NCBI RefSeq assembly: GCF_000720115.1
Contig: NZ_JOIR01000008.1
Span: forward strand, 62,001-126,000
Direction: 5' to 3'
Source: Streptomyces sp. NRRL F-2580
Lineage (GTDB): Bacteria; Actinomycetota; Actinomycetes; Streptomycetales; Streptomycetaceae
DNA: 64,000 nt
Under the pieces are notes generated by a model. The model ran no database searches and was not told the DNA's origin. It saw only the letters and a list, made by a program, of their open reading frames with translations. How positions within the stretch are numbered: the first letter of the stretch is position 1; the number at the start of each line of letters is the position of its first letter. The translations under genes were made by a program, and so were the position numbers. This document shows positions 26,521-35,754 of the stretch, piece after piece.

Positions 26521-28680
26521 ATGAACGCAGACCTGAGGTCCTCGGCCGACTCCGTACTAGCCCGTCTCGTGGGCGACCCCACGGGCACCGCCCGGCTGCG
26601 TGAGGACCAGTGGCGGGCGATCGAGGCCCTCGTCGCGCACAAGCGACGGGCGCTGGTGGTCCAGCGCACGGGCTGGGGCAAGTCCGCGGTGTACTTCGTC
26701 GCCACCTCGCTGCTGCGGGCGAGCGGCGCCGGACCGACCGTGATCGTCTCCCCGCTCCTCGCGCTGATGCGCAATCAGGTCGAAGCCGCGGCCCGGGCCG
26801 GGATCCGCGCCCGCACCATCAATTCCGCCAACCCCGAGGAGTGGGAGGGCATCCAGGCGGAGGTCGCCGCCGGCGAGGTCGACGTGCTGCTGGTGAGCCC
26901 GGAGCGGCTGAACAACCCCGACTTCCGCGACCAGGTCCTCCCCAAGCTCTCCGCCGCGACAGGTCTGCTCGTGGTGGACGAGGCCCACTGCATCTCCGAC
27001 TGGGGACACGACTTCCGCCCCGACTACCGCCGGCTGCGCACCATGCTGGCCGACCTTCCGCCCGGCGTCCCCGTCCTCGCCACCACCGCCACGGCCAACG
27101 CCCGCGTGACCGCGGATGTCGCCGAACAGCTGGGCACCGGGGCGGGCACGGACGCGCTGGTCCTGCGCGGCCCGCTGGACCGCGAGAGCCTGAGCCTGGC
27201 GGTGCTGACCCTGCCCGACGCGGCGCACCGGCTGGCCTGGCTCGCCGACCACCTCGGCGACCTGCCCGGCTCCGGGATCATCTACACGCTGACCGTGGCC
27301 GCGGCCGAGGAGGTCACCGCGTACCTCCGCCACCGCGGGCACACGGTGGCCTCGTACACCGGCAAGACGGAGAACGCGGACCGCCAGCAGGCCGAGGACG
27401 ACCTCCAGGCGAACCGGGTCAAGGCACTCGTGGCCACCTCCGCCCTCGGCATGGGCTTCGACAAGCCGGACCTGGGCTTCGTCGTGCACCTCGGCTCGCC
27501 CTCCTCCCCCATCGCCTACTACCAGCAGGTCGGCCGCGCCGGCCGTGGCGTGGAGCACGCCGAGGTGCTGCTGCTCCCCGGCCGCGAGGACGAGGCGATC
27601 TGGCAGTACTTCGCCTCGGTGGCCTTCCCGCCGGAGGAGCAGGTGCGCCGCACGCTCGACGTCCTGGCCCAGGCCAGCCGGCCGCTGTCGCTGCCCGCCC
27701 TGGAACCTCTGGTGGACCTGCGTCGCACCCGGCTGGAGACCATGCTCAAGGTCCTCGACGTCGACGGCGCCGTGCACCGCGTCAAGGGCGGCTGGACCTC
27801 GACGGGCGAGCCGTGGACCTACGACGCCGAGCGCTACGCCTGGGTGGCCCGGCAGCGGGCGGCCGAGCAGCAGGCCATGCGCGACTACGCGGCGGCCACG
27901 GAGTGCCGGATGGAGTTCCTGCGCCGCCAGCTCGACGACGAGGAGGCCGCGCCCTGCGGCCGCTGCGACAACTGCGCCGGTGCCCGGTTCACCGCCGAGG
28001 TCTCCACCACCGCGCTGGACACCGCCCGCGGCGAACTCGGCCGCCCGGGAGTGGAGCTGGAGCCGCGCAAGATGTGGCCGACCGGGCTCGCGGCGGTCGG
28101 CGTCGACCTCAAGGGGCGCATCCCCGCCGGGGAGCAGGCCTCCACGGGCCGGGCGCTGGGCCGGCTGTCCGACATCGGCTGGGGCAACCGGCTGCGCCCG
28201 ATGCTCGCCCCGCAGGCTCCGGACCAGCCGGTCCCGGACGACGTGGCGCAGGCCGTGGTCGCGGTGCTCGCCGACTGGGCCCGGGGCCCCGGCGGCTGGG
28301 CATCCGGGGCGCCGGACGCCCCGGCCCGGCCGGTGGGCGTGGTCGCCCTGCCCTCGCGCAGCCGACCCCAGCTGGTCGGTTCGCTGGCCGCGCGGATCGC
28401 GGAGGTCGGCCGGATGCCCCTCCTCGGTACGGTCGCCTACACGGATCAGGCTCCGGAGTTCGGGGTGGCGGTCTCGAACAGCGCCCAGCGGGTGCGGGGG
28501 CTCCACCAGGCCCTGACCGTGCCCCCGGAACTGGCCGCGGCACTCGCGGAAGCCTCGGGTCCGGTGCTCCTCGTGGACGACCGCTCGGAGAGCGGGTGGA
28601 CCCTCGCGGTGGCCGCCCGGCTGCTTCGACGAGCAGGCGCGAAAGCGGTGTTCCCGCTGGTGCTGGCGCTCCAGGGATAG
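26521..28680 (+). CDS. recQ: RecQ-family DNA helicase with C-terminal ComF-like phosphoribosyltransferase domain
   Basis: A 719-residue protein. Residues about 20-350 hold the SF2 helicase: QRTGWGKSAVYF (Walker A), DEAHCISDWGHDFRP (DEAH and the RecQ aromatic loop), SALGMGFDKPD and QVGRAGRG. A zinc-binding region with CGRCDNC is at about 479. HRDC is not evident. Residues about 600-719 match a ComF-type phosphoribosyltransferase: NSAQRVRGLHQAL and the PRPP-loop-like VLLVDDRSESGWTLAVAARLLRRAGA. RecQ unwinds DNA 3' to 5' in repair. The ATG at 26521 starts the helicase domain; the longer frame runs through the DnaA-box region. Confidence 0.88.
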   Translation: MNADLRSSADSVLARLVGDPTGTARLREDQWRAIEALVAHKRRALVVQRTGWGKSAVYFVATSLLRASGAGPTVIVSPLLALMRNQVEAAARAGIRARTINSANPEEWEGIQAEVAAGEVDVLLVSPERLNNPDFRDQVLPKLSAATGLLVVDEAHCISDWGHDFRPDYRRLRTMLADLPPGVPVLATTATANARVTADVAEQLGTGAGTDALVLRGPLDRESLSLAVLTLPDAAHRLAWLADHLGDLPGSGIIYTLTVAAAEEVTAYLRHRGHTVASYTGKTENADRQQAEDDLQANRVKALVATSALGMGFDKPDLGFVVHLGSPSSPIAYYQQVGRAGRGVEHAEVLLLPGREDEAIWQYFASVAFPPEEQVRRTLDVLAQASRPLSLPALEPLVDLRRTRLETMLKVLDVDGAVHRVKGGWTSTGEPWTYDAERYAWVARQRAAEQQAMRDYAAATECRMEFLRRQLDDEEAAPCGRCDNCAGARFTAEVSTTALDTARGELGRPGVELEPRKMWPTGLAAVGVDLKGRIPAGEQASTGRALGRLSDIGWGNRLRPMLAPQAPDQPVPDDVAQAVVAVLADWARGPGGWASGAPDAPARPVGVVALPSRSRPQLVGSLAARIAEVGRMPLLGTVAYTDQAPEFGVAVSNSAQRVRGLHQALTVPPELAAALAEASGPVLLVDDRSESGWTLAVAARLLRRAGAKAVFPLVLALQG

Positions 28681-28895
28681 CCGAATGCGTCATCTTCGGC
28701 GTGGCGGGGCAAGGATATGAACGGCATACCGGCGAATTCCGGTCGGCGGCGCCAATTGCTCGTTGCCGCATGCTCCGGAGCCACGCGAGAATTGGAGTGC
28801 TCCCGCTCGGCGCCTCGGCACTCTCCTGGGCCGCGCCGCGGCGCGCCCTGACTCCAGCCGTGCCCGTCCGCGGGCGTGTACCCGAAGGGAGGACC

Positions 28896-29525
28896 GTGAC
28901 CTTCGGATTCGCGCCGCCCTCGACCACGTCCCTGACATCGGCCACCGGCGCCGCCAGCCGGCACGGCAGGCTGCTGGAACCGTCCGAGTGGACGGCGGCG
29001 GGCATTCCCCTCCTCCGCAATCCCCGAGAGGTCGTCAGCGGCCTGCACTCCCGCCACAGTCCGGTGCCCTCGACCGCGGTGATCGCCGTCCTCGGCCCGG
29101 AGGAGCGGCTCGTGGCGAGTGCCTCCTTCGTCCAGCGGTCGGCTTCGGCGGACGGCTGGGAGTACCGCAACGCCCTGCTGTCCCAGCTGCGCCGGGTCCT
29201 CCCGCACGACCTGCGGCGACGGACCCCGGTGCGGACGGCGGTCCTGCTCTACTGCCGCGAGGGCGACGAGCGGTGGACCGAGGAGGACGGCGCGTGGATG
29301 TGGGGGCTGCGGGACGCCTGCACCCTGCACGGGCTGCGCTGCGGCGCGTACATCACGCTGACCCGCGGCGGCTGGCAGGTGCTGGGCGAGGGCCGTGGCG
29401 GCCGTCAACCCAGCTCGGACTCGCGGCCCCAGCACCTCGGCGACACCGTGGCCGAGTTCGCCCCGCTCGCCCTGCACACCGGCGGCGGCGCGGCCGAGGC
29501 CCTGCGCCGGACCGCCGCGCGCTGA
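28896..29525 (+). CDS. Conserved hypothetical protein, function unknown
   Basis: A 209-residue protein with good codon bias and no membrane segment. After a low-complexity start it has a compact domain: WEYRNALLSQLRRVLP, RTAVLLYCREGDERW, WMWGLRDACTLHGL and YITLTRGGWQVL. I do not recognise a family. The GTG at 28896 follows GGGAGGA and was chosen for that; the frame is open far upstream as a shadow of recQ. It is co-directional with recQ, 215 nt downstream. Confidence 0.65.
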   Translation: MTFGFAPPSTTSLTSATGAASRHGRLLEPSEWTAAGIPLLRNPREVVSGLHSRHSPVPSTAVIAVLGPEERLVASASFVQRSASADGWEYRNALLSQLRRVLPHDLRRRTPVRTAVLLYCREGDERWTEEDGAWMWGLRDACTLHGLRCGAYITLTRGGWQVLGEGRGGRQPSSDSRPQHLGDTVAEFAPLALHTGGGAAEALRRTAAR

Positions 29526-29533
29526 CCCTCGTA

Positions 29534-29590
29534 CAGGCGACTGGCAGCAGGCGACTGGCAGCAGGCAGCAGGCAGCAGGCAGCAGGCGAC
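29534..29590. repeat. Short tandem repeats, CAGGCGACTGGCAG x2 then CAGGCAG x3
   Basis: Two 14-bp units (29534-29547, 29548-29561) run into 7-bp CAGGCAG units. They lie directly after the hypothetical gene in a 296-nt gap that holds no gene I can support. Confidence 0.8.
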
Positions 29591-29821
29591 GGACCATCGG
29601 TGTACGGCCTCCGCGAACGGACCGGAGGCAACACGGGCAGGCCGCACGGCCGTACACCCGCAACCGGGCGTACGGCGGATCAGGCCTCGGACCACAGCCC
29701 GGGCTTCGGCTCGGCCCTCACGACGGACACCGCACGGGCTTCGGCCCAGGCCTCGGCCCGGGCTTCAGCGGGGCCGGCCCGAGGCCCGCCCCGCCCCTCG
29801 CCCGTGCCGGGGTACAGGGCG

Positions 29822-30466
29822 TCAGACGCCCGCACCCAGAACGGAGTTGATCTGCTGCGCGTCACCGCACACGATCAGCAGCGCACCGGCCCGGGTGAGC
29901 GCGACCGGCAGGGCGCCGGCAACGCTCTCGACCGCTCCGCCGTTGACCGCGAAGACCACGACGGGACGGCCCGCGGCGCGCTGGACCTGCGCCGCGTCCG
30001 CGTAGAAGACGTCGTCCCCGGCGTCGTGCAGGGCCCAGTACGCGGCCTCGCCGAAGGACAGTTCGTGAGCGGCCCACGGGTGCGGGTCGCCGGTGGTGAG
30101 CACCAGGATGTCGCCGGGCGCGCGCCCGGTGTCGAGCAGCAGGTCGACGGCCTCTTCGGCCGCGTCCAGCGCACCCTCGGCGGAAGCCGGGATCAGCTGG
30201 ATCTGGGGGACCGCCGCGGAGACCGACGGTGCGGTGGGGGCAGCGGCAGGGGCTGCGGGAACAGGTCCGGGGGTGGCCTGCGGCGCACGCTGCGCGGGCG
30301 GTGCGGGCCGGGCGGGACCGGGGCGACCGGGCCGCGGTACGGCGGCGGGACGCGGACCAGGTACAGGGCGGGGGGTCTGCGCGGTGCGGCTCGCGGCCGG
30401 CGTGACGCGGGGACCCTGGGCACTCTCGTGAATCTGAGGCTCCTCGATGGCGGGGGTGAGAGGCAT
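29822..30466 (-). CDS. Hypothetical protein resembling the C-terminal end of SF1 helicases
   Basis: A 214-residue protein. Residues 1-90 are Pro/Ala-rich and disordered-looking. From IQLIPASAEGALDAAEEAVDLLLDTG to the end it resembles the 2B/2A end of UvrD-like helicases, including VALTRAGALLIVCGD, like motif VI (TRAR followed by a hydrophobic strand and GD), but the second Arg of TRAR is Gly. No Walker A domain is attached, so it cannot be a helicase by itself. The ATG at 30466 has no clear ribosome-binding site. It follows rnhB on the same strand at 59 nt. Confidence 0.6.
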   Translation of the reverse strand: MPLTPAIEEPQIHESAQGPRVTPAASRTAQTPRPVPGPRPAAVPRPGRPGPARPAPPAQRAPQATPGPVPAAPAAAPTAPSVSAAVPQIQLIPASAEGALDAAEEAVDLLLDTGRAPGDILVLTTGDPHPWAAHELSFGEAAYWALHDAGDDVFYADAAQVQRAAGRPVVVFAVNGGAVESVAGALPVALTRAGALLIVCGDAQQINSVLGAGV

Positions 30467-30525
30467 GAGTTGATGTCTATCAAACACCGGTACGAAACGT
30501 ACCGGCCGGTGGCACATGGGTGCGA

Positions 30526-31236
30526 TCAGAAATCGAAGCCGAGTTGGCCTCCGTTTTCCAGCTCCATCGATTCCTCGCTGCGGCGCACCTTCTTGAGGTG
30601 GCGCCACCGGGGCAGCCCGTCGAGGTACGACCACGAGAGCCGGTGGTAGGGGGTGGGCCCCAGTTCCTCCAGCGCCGCCCGGTGCACGGGCGAGGGGTAT
30701 CCGGCGTTGGCGGCGAAGGCGAAGTCCTGGATTCCGCCGCCTTGTTCGCCCAGTTCGGCCATCATCCGGTCGCGCGTGACCTTCGCTATGACCGAGGCCG
30801 CGGCGACGGCGACGCAGGACTGGTCGCCCTTGATCACCGTACGGACCCGCCAGGGTTCGCCGAGGTAGTCGTGCTTGCCGTCGAGGATCACCGCGTCGGG
30901 CCGCACCGGCAGCGCCCCCAGGGCGCGCTCCGCGGCGAGTCTGAGGGCGGCCGTCATCCCGAGCTCGTCGATCTCCTCGGGGGAGGCGTGCCCGAGGGCG
31001 TGCGCGGTGACCCAGCGCTCCAGGACGTCGCGCAGGGCGTCGCGTCGCCTGGCGGTGAGCAGTTTGGAGTCGGTGAGCCCGGCGGGCGGCCGACGCAGGC
31101 CGGTGATCGCCGCGCACACGGTGACGGGACCGGCCCAGGCCCCTCGTCCGACTTCGTCGACCCCGGCGATGACCTTGGCGCCGGTGGTTGCACGGAGGGA
31201 GCGTTCGACGGTGTGGGTGGGTGCTTCGTACGGCAT
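30526..31236 (-). CDS. rnhB: Ribonuclease HII
   Basis: A 236-residue enzyme that cuts RNA in RNA-DNA hybrids and starts removal of misincorporated ribonucleotides. The signature [14 protein letters not shown] holds the first catalytic Asp and Glu; LDGKHDYL and [12 protein letters not shown] contribute further active-site residues, and [11 protein letters not shown] fits the family. The ATG at 31236 begins [14 protein letters not shown]; the frame is open 27 codons further up without similarity. The C-terminal LGFDF end is reminiscent of a sliding-clamp-binding peptide. Confidence 0.94.
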   Translation of the reverse strand: MPYEAPTHTVERSLRATTGAKVIAGVDEVGRGAWAGPVTVCAAITGLRRPPAGLTDSKLLTARRRDALRDVLERWVTAHALGHASPEEIDELGMTAALRLAAERALGALPVRPDAVILDGKHDYLGEPWRVRTVIKGDQSCVAVAAASVIAKVTRDRMMAELGEQGGGIQDFAFAANAGYPSPVHRAALEELGPTPYHRLSWSYLDGLPRWRHLKKVRRSEESMELENGGQLGFDF

Positions 31237-31351
31237 GGCGCCAGCAAGGGTACGCCGCCCCGAGCCGACTGCACACCCCCGCCCGGGTCCGACGCCCGTC
31301 CGATCCGGCACGGACACCGTTCCTCACACCCCGCCCCGCGGCCGCCGCGCC

Positions 31352-31954
31352 TCACGCCCGGAGCAGCGGCACCATCACCTCGTCGATCAGCTCCGCGATC
31401 TCCGCATCTCCCCATTCGCTACCGCACATCTTGGTGCGGTACATCAGCATCGCCGGAATGACATCCACGACAAACGGACCCGTCGCGTCCGGCCGCACGT
31501 CACCCCGCAGGATTCCCCGCCGCACAAGCTCCCTGATCAGCCGCTGGGCCGGCTCGTGCAGCCCCGACCAGATGACCCCGCGGAACCGGTCTGCATGCCT
31601 GTGATCGCATTCGTGAAGCACGGACCGCAGGGCCTGCCCGGCGCGGGAGTGCATGACGTCCCGCGTGCGCACGCACAGCAGGTGGAGGTCCTCGCGGATC
31701 GACCCGCCGTCGGGAATCTCTCCTATCTGCGGCAGACCGCTCCGCAGCGCGTCGGCCACCAGGTCCGCCTTCGACGGCCAGCGCCGGTAGAGCGAGGCCT
31801 TGCCGGTGTGCGCGCCGGCCGCGACACCCTCCATGGTGAGCGCGTTCCAGCCGACCGTACTCAGCTGCTCCAACGCGGCGTCGAGAATCGCCCGTTCGAG
31901 TTCGGGACCCCGCCTGCGCCCCGGCGACGCCGCCGACCAGCGCGAACCCGCCAT
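31352..31954 (-). CDS. TetR-family repressor
   Basis: A 200-residue regulator. N-terminal HTH: LERAILDAALEQLSTVGWNALTMEGVAAGAHTGKASLYRRWPSK, the standard TetR layout with the recognition helix near residue 52. The C-terminal region is helical, as for a TetR_C ligand domain, with DVRPDATGPFVVDVIPAML. The ATG has GGAGG and GGAGAG just upstream. It is divergent from the MFS gene over 141 nt containing two matching palindromes, so it most likely represses itself and the pump until a drug-like ligand binds. Confidence 0.9.
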   Translation of the reverse strand: MAGSRWSAASPGRRRGPELERAILDAALEQLSTVGWNALTMEGVAAGAHTGKASLYRRWPSKADLVADALRSGLPQIGEIPDGGSIREDLHLLCVRTRDVMHSRAGQALRSVLHECDHRHADRFRGVIWSGLHEPAQRLIRELVRRGILRGDVRPDATGPFVVDVIPAMLMYRTKMCGSEWGDAEIAELIDEVMVPLLRA

Positions 31955-32001
31955 CTCTCCACCTCCCGACCGGCCCCCGCGCCCGACGTACGCATTTTCG
32001 G

Positions 32002-32029
32002 CCTTAGAGAACGCTTGCGTTCCCTAAGG
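32002..32029. promoter_or_regulatory. TetR-type operator 1
   Basis: 28-bp palindrome with a single mismatched pair and an uncomplementary central pair. The core is GAACG-cttg-CGTTC. It overlaps a possible plus-strand -35 TTGCGT (32015-32020) paired with TACCGT (32039-32044). Confidence 0.7.
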
Positions 32030-32051
32030 ATCGGCTCCTACCGTAGCCCCG

Positions 32052-32073
32052 TAGTGAACGAATACGTTCACTA
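32052..32073. promoter_or_regulatory. TetR-type operator 2
   Basis: 22-bp palindrome with the core GAACG-aata-CGTTC, the same half-sites and spacing as operator 1, 23 nt before the MFS start codon. Confidence 0.7.
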
Positions 32074-32095
32074 TTTCACTTTGGGGGGATCCTCA

Positions 32096-33649
32096 GTGAC
32101 AAGCTCTCAACTGGCCACACCCCGGATACCGGGGGCGGCGCGCCGCGAGGGGCGCCCCGGAGTGGCACTCACCGTCATCGCCGCCTGCCAGCTCATGGTG
32201 GTCCTCGACGCGACGATCGTGAACATCGCGCTCCCGCACATCCAGGACGCCCTCAGCTTCAGCACCACCGACCTCTCCTGGGTGCTCAGCGCCTACACCC
32301 TCACCTTCGGCGGCCTGCTGCTGCTCGGCGGCCGGGCCGGAGACATCCTGGGCCGGCGCCGCGTGTTCCTGACCGGCATCCTGCTCTTCACGCTGGCCTC
32401 CCTCCTCGGCGGATTCGCCCAGGAGCCCTGGCAGCTGCTCGCGGCCCGCGCCCTGCAAGGAGTGGGCGGCGCGATCGCCTCCCCGACCTCGCTCGCCCTG
32501 ATCACCACGACCTTCCCCGAAGGCCCCGAACGGAACCGGGCCTTCGGCGTGTTCGCGGCCGTCTCCGCGGGCGGCGGCGCCATCGGCCTGCTGGCCGGCG
32601 GCATGCTGACCGAGTGGCTCGACTGGCGCTGGGTGCTCTTCGTCAACGTCCCGATCGGCGTGCTGATCGCGGTCCTCACCCCGCTCTACATCACCGAGTC
32701 CGAGCGCCACCCCGGCCGCTTCGACATCGCCGGAGCCCTCACCTCCACGGGCGGCATGGCCTCGCTCGTCTACGGGTTCATCCGCGCCTCGGAGGACGGC
32801 TGGCGCGACTCGCTCACCATCGGCTCCTTCACCGCGGCCCTCGTCCTGCTCGCGCTCTTCGTCGTCATCGAGTCACGGGCCCGCGAGCCGATCATCCCGC
32901 TGCGCATGTTCGCCGACCGCAACCGCACCGGCACCTACGTGATCATGCTCGGCCTCGCGGCCGCGATGTTCGGGATGTTCTTCTTCATCGTCCAGTTCGT
33001 ACAGAACGTGCTGGGCTTCTCCCCGATCCAGTCCGGGCTCGGCTTCCTGCCCGTGACCGTCGCCATCGTCACCGCCGCCGGTCTCTCGCAGCGGTTCCTG
33101 CCGCGCTTCGGCCCCAAGCCCTTCATGGTCATCGGGTCCGCGCTCACCGGAACCGGGCTGACCTGGCTGACCTTCCTCCGCACCGACAGCTCGTACCTCT
33201 CCGGTGTGCTCGGCCCGATGCTGCTCTTCGGCTTCGGCATGGGCCTCAACTTCGTGACCCTCACCCTCACCGCCGTCTCCGGGGTGGCACCGAGGGAGGC
33301 GGGCGCGGCCTCCGGGCTGCTCAACGCCAGCCAGCAGGTGGGCGGCTCGCTGGGCCTGTCCATCCTGGTCACCGTCTTCGGCACGGCCAGCCGCGGCGAG
33401 GCCGAGAAGCAGGTCCCGGCCTTCATGGCGCAGGCGAATCCCGACCAGCTGGCCGCCTTCCAGGAGACCCGCCGGCTGCCCGACCCCTGGGGGGACCTCG
33501 TCCTCGCGCAGGGCATCTCCACCGCGTTCTTCGCCGCCGTGGCGATGGCGGGGCTCGCCCTGGCCACCGCCCTGCTGGTGATCCGGGTACGCAAGAGCGA
33601 CCTGGAGGCCCTGGCCGGCGCGGCCGCGCCGGGCGGCCCGGCCGCCTGA
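32096..33649 (+). CDS. MFS drug efflux transporter, DHA2 (14-helix) type
   Basis: A 517-residue proton-driven exporter with 14 predicted membrane helices. Motifs: LDATIVNIALPHIQ in helix 1, GRAGDILGRRRVF (motif A) and an RALQGVGGAI-type motif B/C region, as in EmrB/QacA exporters. The GTG at 32096 has GGGGGGA seven bases upstream and lies at the end of the operator region. Paired divergently with the TetR gene, it is probably induced by its own substrates, either foreign drugs or an endogenous metabolite. A 19-bp-stem terminator follows. Confidence 0.9.
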   Translation: MTSSQLATPRIPGAARREGRPGVALTVIAACQLMVVLDATIVNIALPHIQDALSFSTTDLSWVLSAYTLTFGGLLLLGGRAGDILGRRRVFLTGILLFTLASLLGGFAQEPWQLLAARALQGVGGAIASPTSLALITTTFPEGPERNRAFGVFAAVSAGGGAIGLLAGGMLTEWLDWRWVLFVNVPIGVLIAVLTPLYITESERHPGRFDIAGALTSTGGMASLVYGFIRASEDGWRDSLTIGSFTAALVLLALFVVIESRAREPIIPLRMFADRNRTGTYVIMLGLAAAMFGMFFFIVQFVQNVLGFSPIQSGLGFLPVTVAIVTAAGLSQRFLPRFGPKPFMVIGSALTGTGLTWLTFLRTDSSYLSGVLGPMLLFGFGMGLNFVTLTLTAVSGVAPREAGAASGLLNASQQVGGSLGLSILVTVFGTASRGEAEKQVPAFMAQANPDQLAAFQETRRLPDPWGDLVLAQGISTAFFAAVAMAGLALATALLVIRVRKSDLEALAGAAAPGGPAA

Positions 33650-33661
33650 GCTCCTCCTGTA

Positions 33662-33706
33662 CGAGGGCCCGGGTGCGGGGAACGGTCCCCCGCACCCGGG
33701 CCCTCG
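33662..33706. terminator. Bidirectional terminator, 19-bp perfect stem
   Basis: Arms 33662-33680 and 33688-33706 around a 7-nt loop, between the converging MFS and DUF4173 genes. Confidence 0.85.
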
Positions 33707-33726
33707 CAGTCCTCCCGGCGGCGCGC

Positions 33727-35589
33727 CTAGTACTCGATGCGGCTGCCGAAGGTGCCCAGGCGCGAGCAGACCTCGTACGAGGCCGTCACCGGGCGCTCGC
33801 GCAGGAGCTGCCGGGCCCGGTACTCGCCCAGGCTCATGGCGTACCACGGGACTTCTCCGGCCCTGGACATCTCGTCGTTGATCCCGCGCAGGGCGCAGGA
33901 CCTCTGGGGCTCGGGCAACCGGTCCAGGGCGGGTGCGGCGTCCGCCGACAGGGACTGGAAGTAGGCCAGGTCGATCTTCTGAGTGGTCTCGAAGCGGGCG
34001 ACGTTGCTCTCGGCGACCATCCCGTCCGGGGACAGCAGGCCGAAGGCCAGGACGGCGGCCGCCGCGCTGCCCGCGACCGCGCGCGGCAGCCAGCGCGCGC
34101 CGAACACCCCGGCCGCCATGATCAGTACGATGACCAGCCCGAGCCACAGCTCCATCGCGGCGACCGACACGCGCAGTGTGGTCAGCCCGTACGCGTCCAC
34201 GTAGAGGTCCATCCGGCGCAGCGCGGCGGCGACAACGACCAGGGTCAGCGTGCACAGCACGCCGAGGACGATGCGGACGAAGCGGCGGTCGCCCGCCCCG
34301 GAACGCGGGGCCCAGCGCAGGGCGAGCGCGATCACGACGAGGGTGAACAGGGTGGCCCAGAGCAGCTGCCAGAAGCCCTGTCGGGCGTATTCGGCATGGC
34401 TGAGACCGGTGCTCTCCAGGACCTTGTCGTAGCCGCCGAACAGGACGGCCAGCTGGACGGCGTTGAAGACGGCGAAGAGCAGGTTGAGCACGACGAGCGG
34501 AAGGGCCCATTCGACCCGGGAGCGCGGCTTGCCCGGGGCCACCTTGATCCGGTCCCAGCGCAGCGGGGCCGCGGCGGTGCGGGCGGCGGCGAGCGCGAGG
34601 AGCGTGCCGAGGAGGAAGAGCAAAAACCGGATGGGCCCGTTCTCGGTCGACACGTCGGGGATCAGTCCGCCGAGGAGGTCGGCGAACGCGGCGTCGGCGG
34701 AGGCGAACAGCCCGCCGAAGACAACCAGCAGGGCCACGGCCACGCCGGTCGCCTTGGCGACGGGCAGCCAGCGGTCCTTGCCGACCCCGCCTCGTGAGCG
34801 CAGTCCGACCAGGGCCCAGGCGAGCCCGGACACGGCGGAGTCGAAGAAGCCGAGCGGGCTGAGCAGGACGCCGGGCCAGCTGCGGCTGCCGTGCAGGGCC
34901 AGTGCCCCCAGCAGGACGGCGGACAGGATCGCGAGCGTGGACGGCCAGGCGGAGTCGCGCAGAGCGGGCACGGCGAGGAGGGCGAGGCAGCCGAGCGCCC
35001 AGACCACCGTCCAGGGACGGGCGGTACGCCGCGCCGTGCGGGCGGCGACGTACGCGGCGGCGACGGCGGGCACCACCGCGAGCAGCAGGCCGGGGCCCAT
35101 GCCGTCGCCGAGGAGCAGCGCGGCGGCGAGGCCGGTGGCGAGGGCGGCGAGCAGGGTCGCGGTCGCGATGGGGGCGGCCTCGGCGGGGCGCACCAGCGTG
35201 ACCCACGAGGGCGACGCGGACTTCGCGTGGGCGGCGGCCCAGGGGCGCTGCTGGTGCTGGTGCGCCTGCCAGGCCTGCCACGCGGCGGCGTCGGCGGGCC
35301 CCGCCGGCGGTGGCCCGGCCGGGCCGGTGGGCGTGCCCCCGGCCGGAGCGGCCGGAGCGGCCGGAGCGGCCGGAGCGGCCGGAGCGGCCGGAGCGGCCGG
35401 AGCGGCCGGCGCTGCCGGAGCGGCCGGCGCTGCCGCGGCCGCCGGAGGCGCTGCGTCCGAAGCCGGACTCACGGACGGGTCCCCGGCCGCGGCTCCTGCG
35501 TTGACCGTGCCCTTGGGGTCCTTCGCGGCTCCTGGGTCCTGCGGGTCCTCGGACCGGGCTGCGTCCGCCCCGCCGGTGTTCTCTGACAT
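33727..35589 (-). CDS. Large membrane protein of the DUF4153/DUF4173 type
   Basis: A 620-residue protein. Residues 1-110 are cytoplasmic and low-complexity, dominated by A-A-P repeats. About 13 hydrophobic segments fill residues 140-530, with the DUF4173 hallmark region LRRMDLYVDAYGLTTLRVSVAAMELWLG. A soluble C-terminal domain (about 535-620) carries DLAYFQSLSADAAPALDRLP and two Cys. The family's role is unknown. The ATG lies 50 nt inside a short intergenic gap. Repeat-number change in the N-terminal array would alter only the cytoplasmic tail. Confidence 0.82.
   Translation of the reverse strand: MSENTGGADAARSEDPQDPGAAKDPKGTVNAGAAAGDPSVSPASDAAPPAAAAAPAAPAAPAAPAAPAAPAAPAAPAAPAAPAGGTPTGPAGPPPAGPADAAAWQAWQAHQHQQRPWAAAHAKSASPSWVTLVRPAEAAPIATATLLAALATGLAAALLLGDGMGPGLLLAVVPAVAAAYVAARTARRTARPWTVVWALGCLALLAVPALRDSAWPSTLAILSAVLLGALALHGSRSWPGVLLSPLGFFDSAVSGLAWALVGLRSRGGVGKDRWLPVAKATGVAVALLVVFGGLFASADAAFADLLGGLIPDVSTENGPIRFLLFLLGTLLALAAARTAAAPLRWDRIKVAPGKPRSRVEWALPLVVLNLLFAVFNAVQLAVLFGGYDKVLESTGLSHAEYARQGFWQLLWATLFTLVVIALALRWAPRSGAGDRRFVRIVLGVLCTLTLVVVAAALRRMDLYVDAYGLTTLRVSVAAMELWLGLVIVLIMAAGVFGARWLPRAVAGSAAAAVLAFGLLSPDGMVAESNVARFETTQKIDLAYFQSLSADAAPALDRLPEPQRSCALRGINDEMSRAGEVPWYAMSLGEYRARQLLRERPVTASYEVCSRLGTFGSRIEY
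35341..35435. repeat. 9-bp tandem repeat (CCGGAGCGG) inside the DUF4173 gene
   Basis: About seven perfect copies, then copies with a GCGCT variant. They encode the Ala-Ala-Pro repeats near the N-terminus on the minus strand. Confidence 0.85.
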
Positions 35590-35754
35590 CGGGTTCCCTC
35601 CCCTGTCGGCCGCCCCGTCGTTCCGGGGGGCGGCGCAGCGGACAGAGTAGGCCGGTGGCAGACGGTTTTGAACAGGATCAAAAGAGCCTGTGGCAGGACC
35701 GTGACAATCGGAAGTGCTCGTTTCACCTGCGCCGGAGCCCGGCCCGGCGATCCG

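Noticed and set aside
30467..31327. Longer form of the helicase-like ORF reaching 31327
   Set aside because: The upstream part is a shadow frame of rnhB on the same strand.
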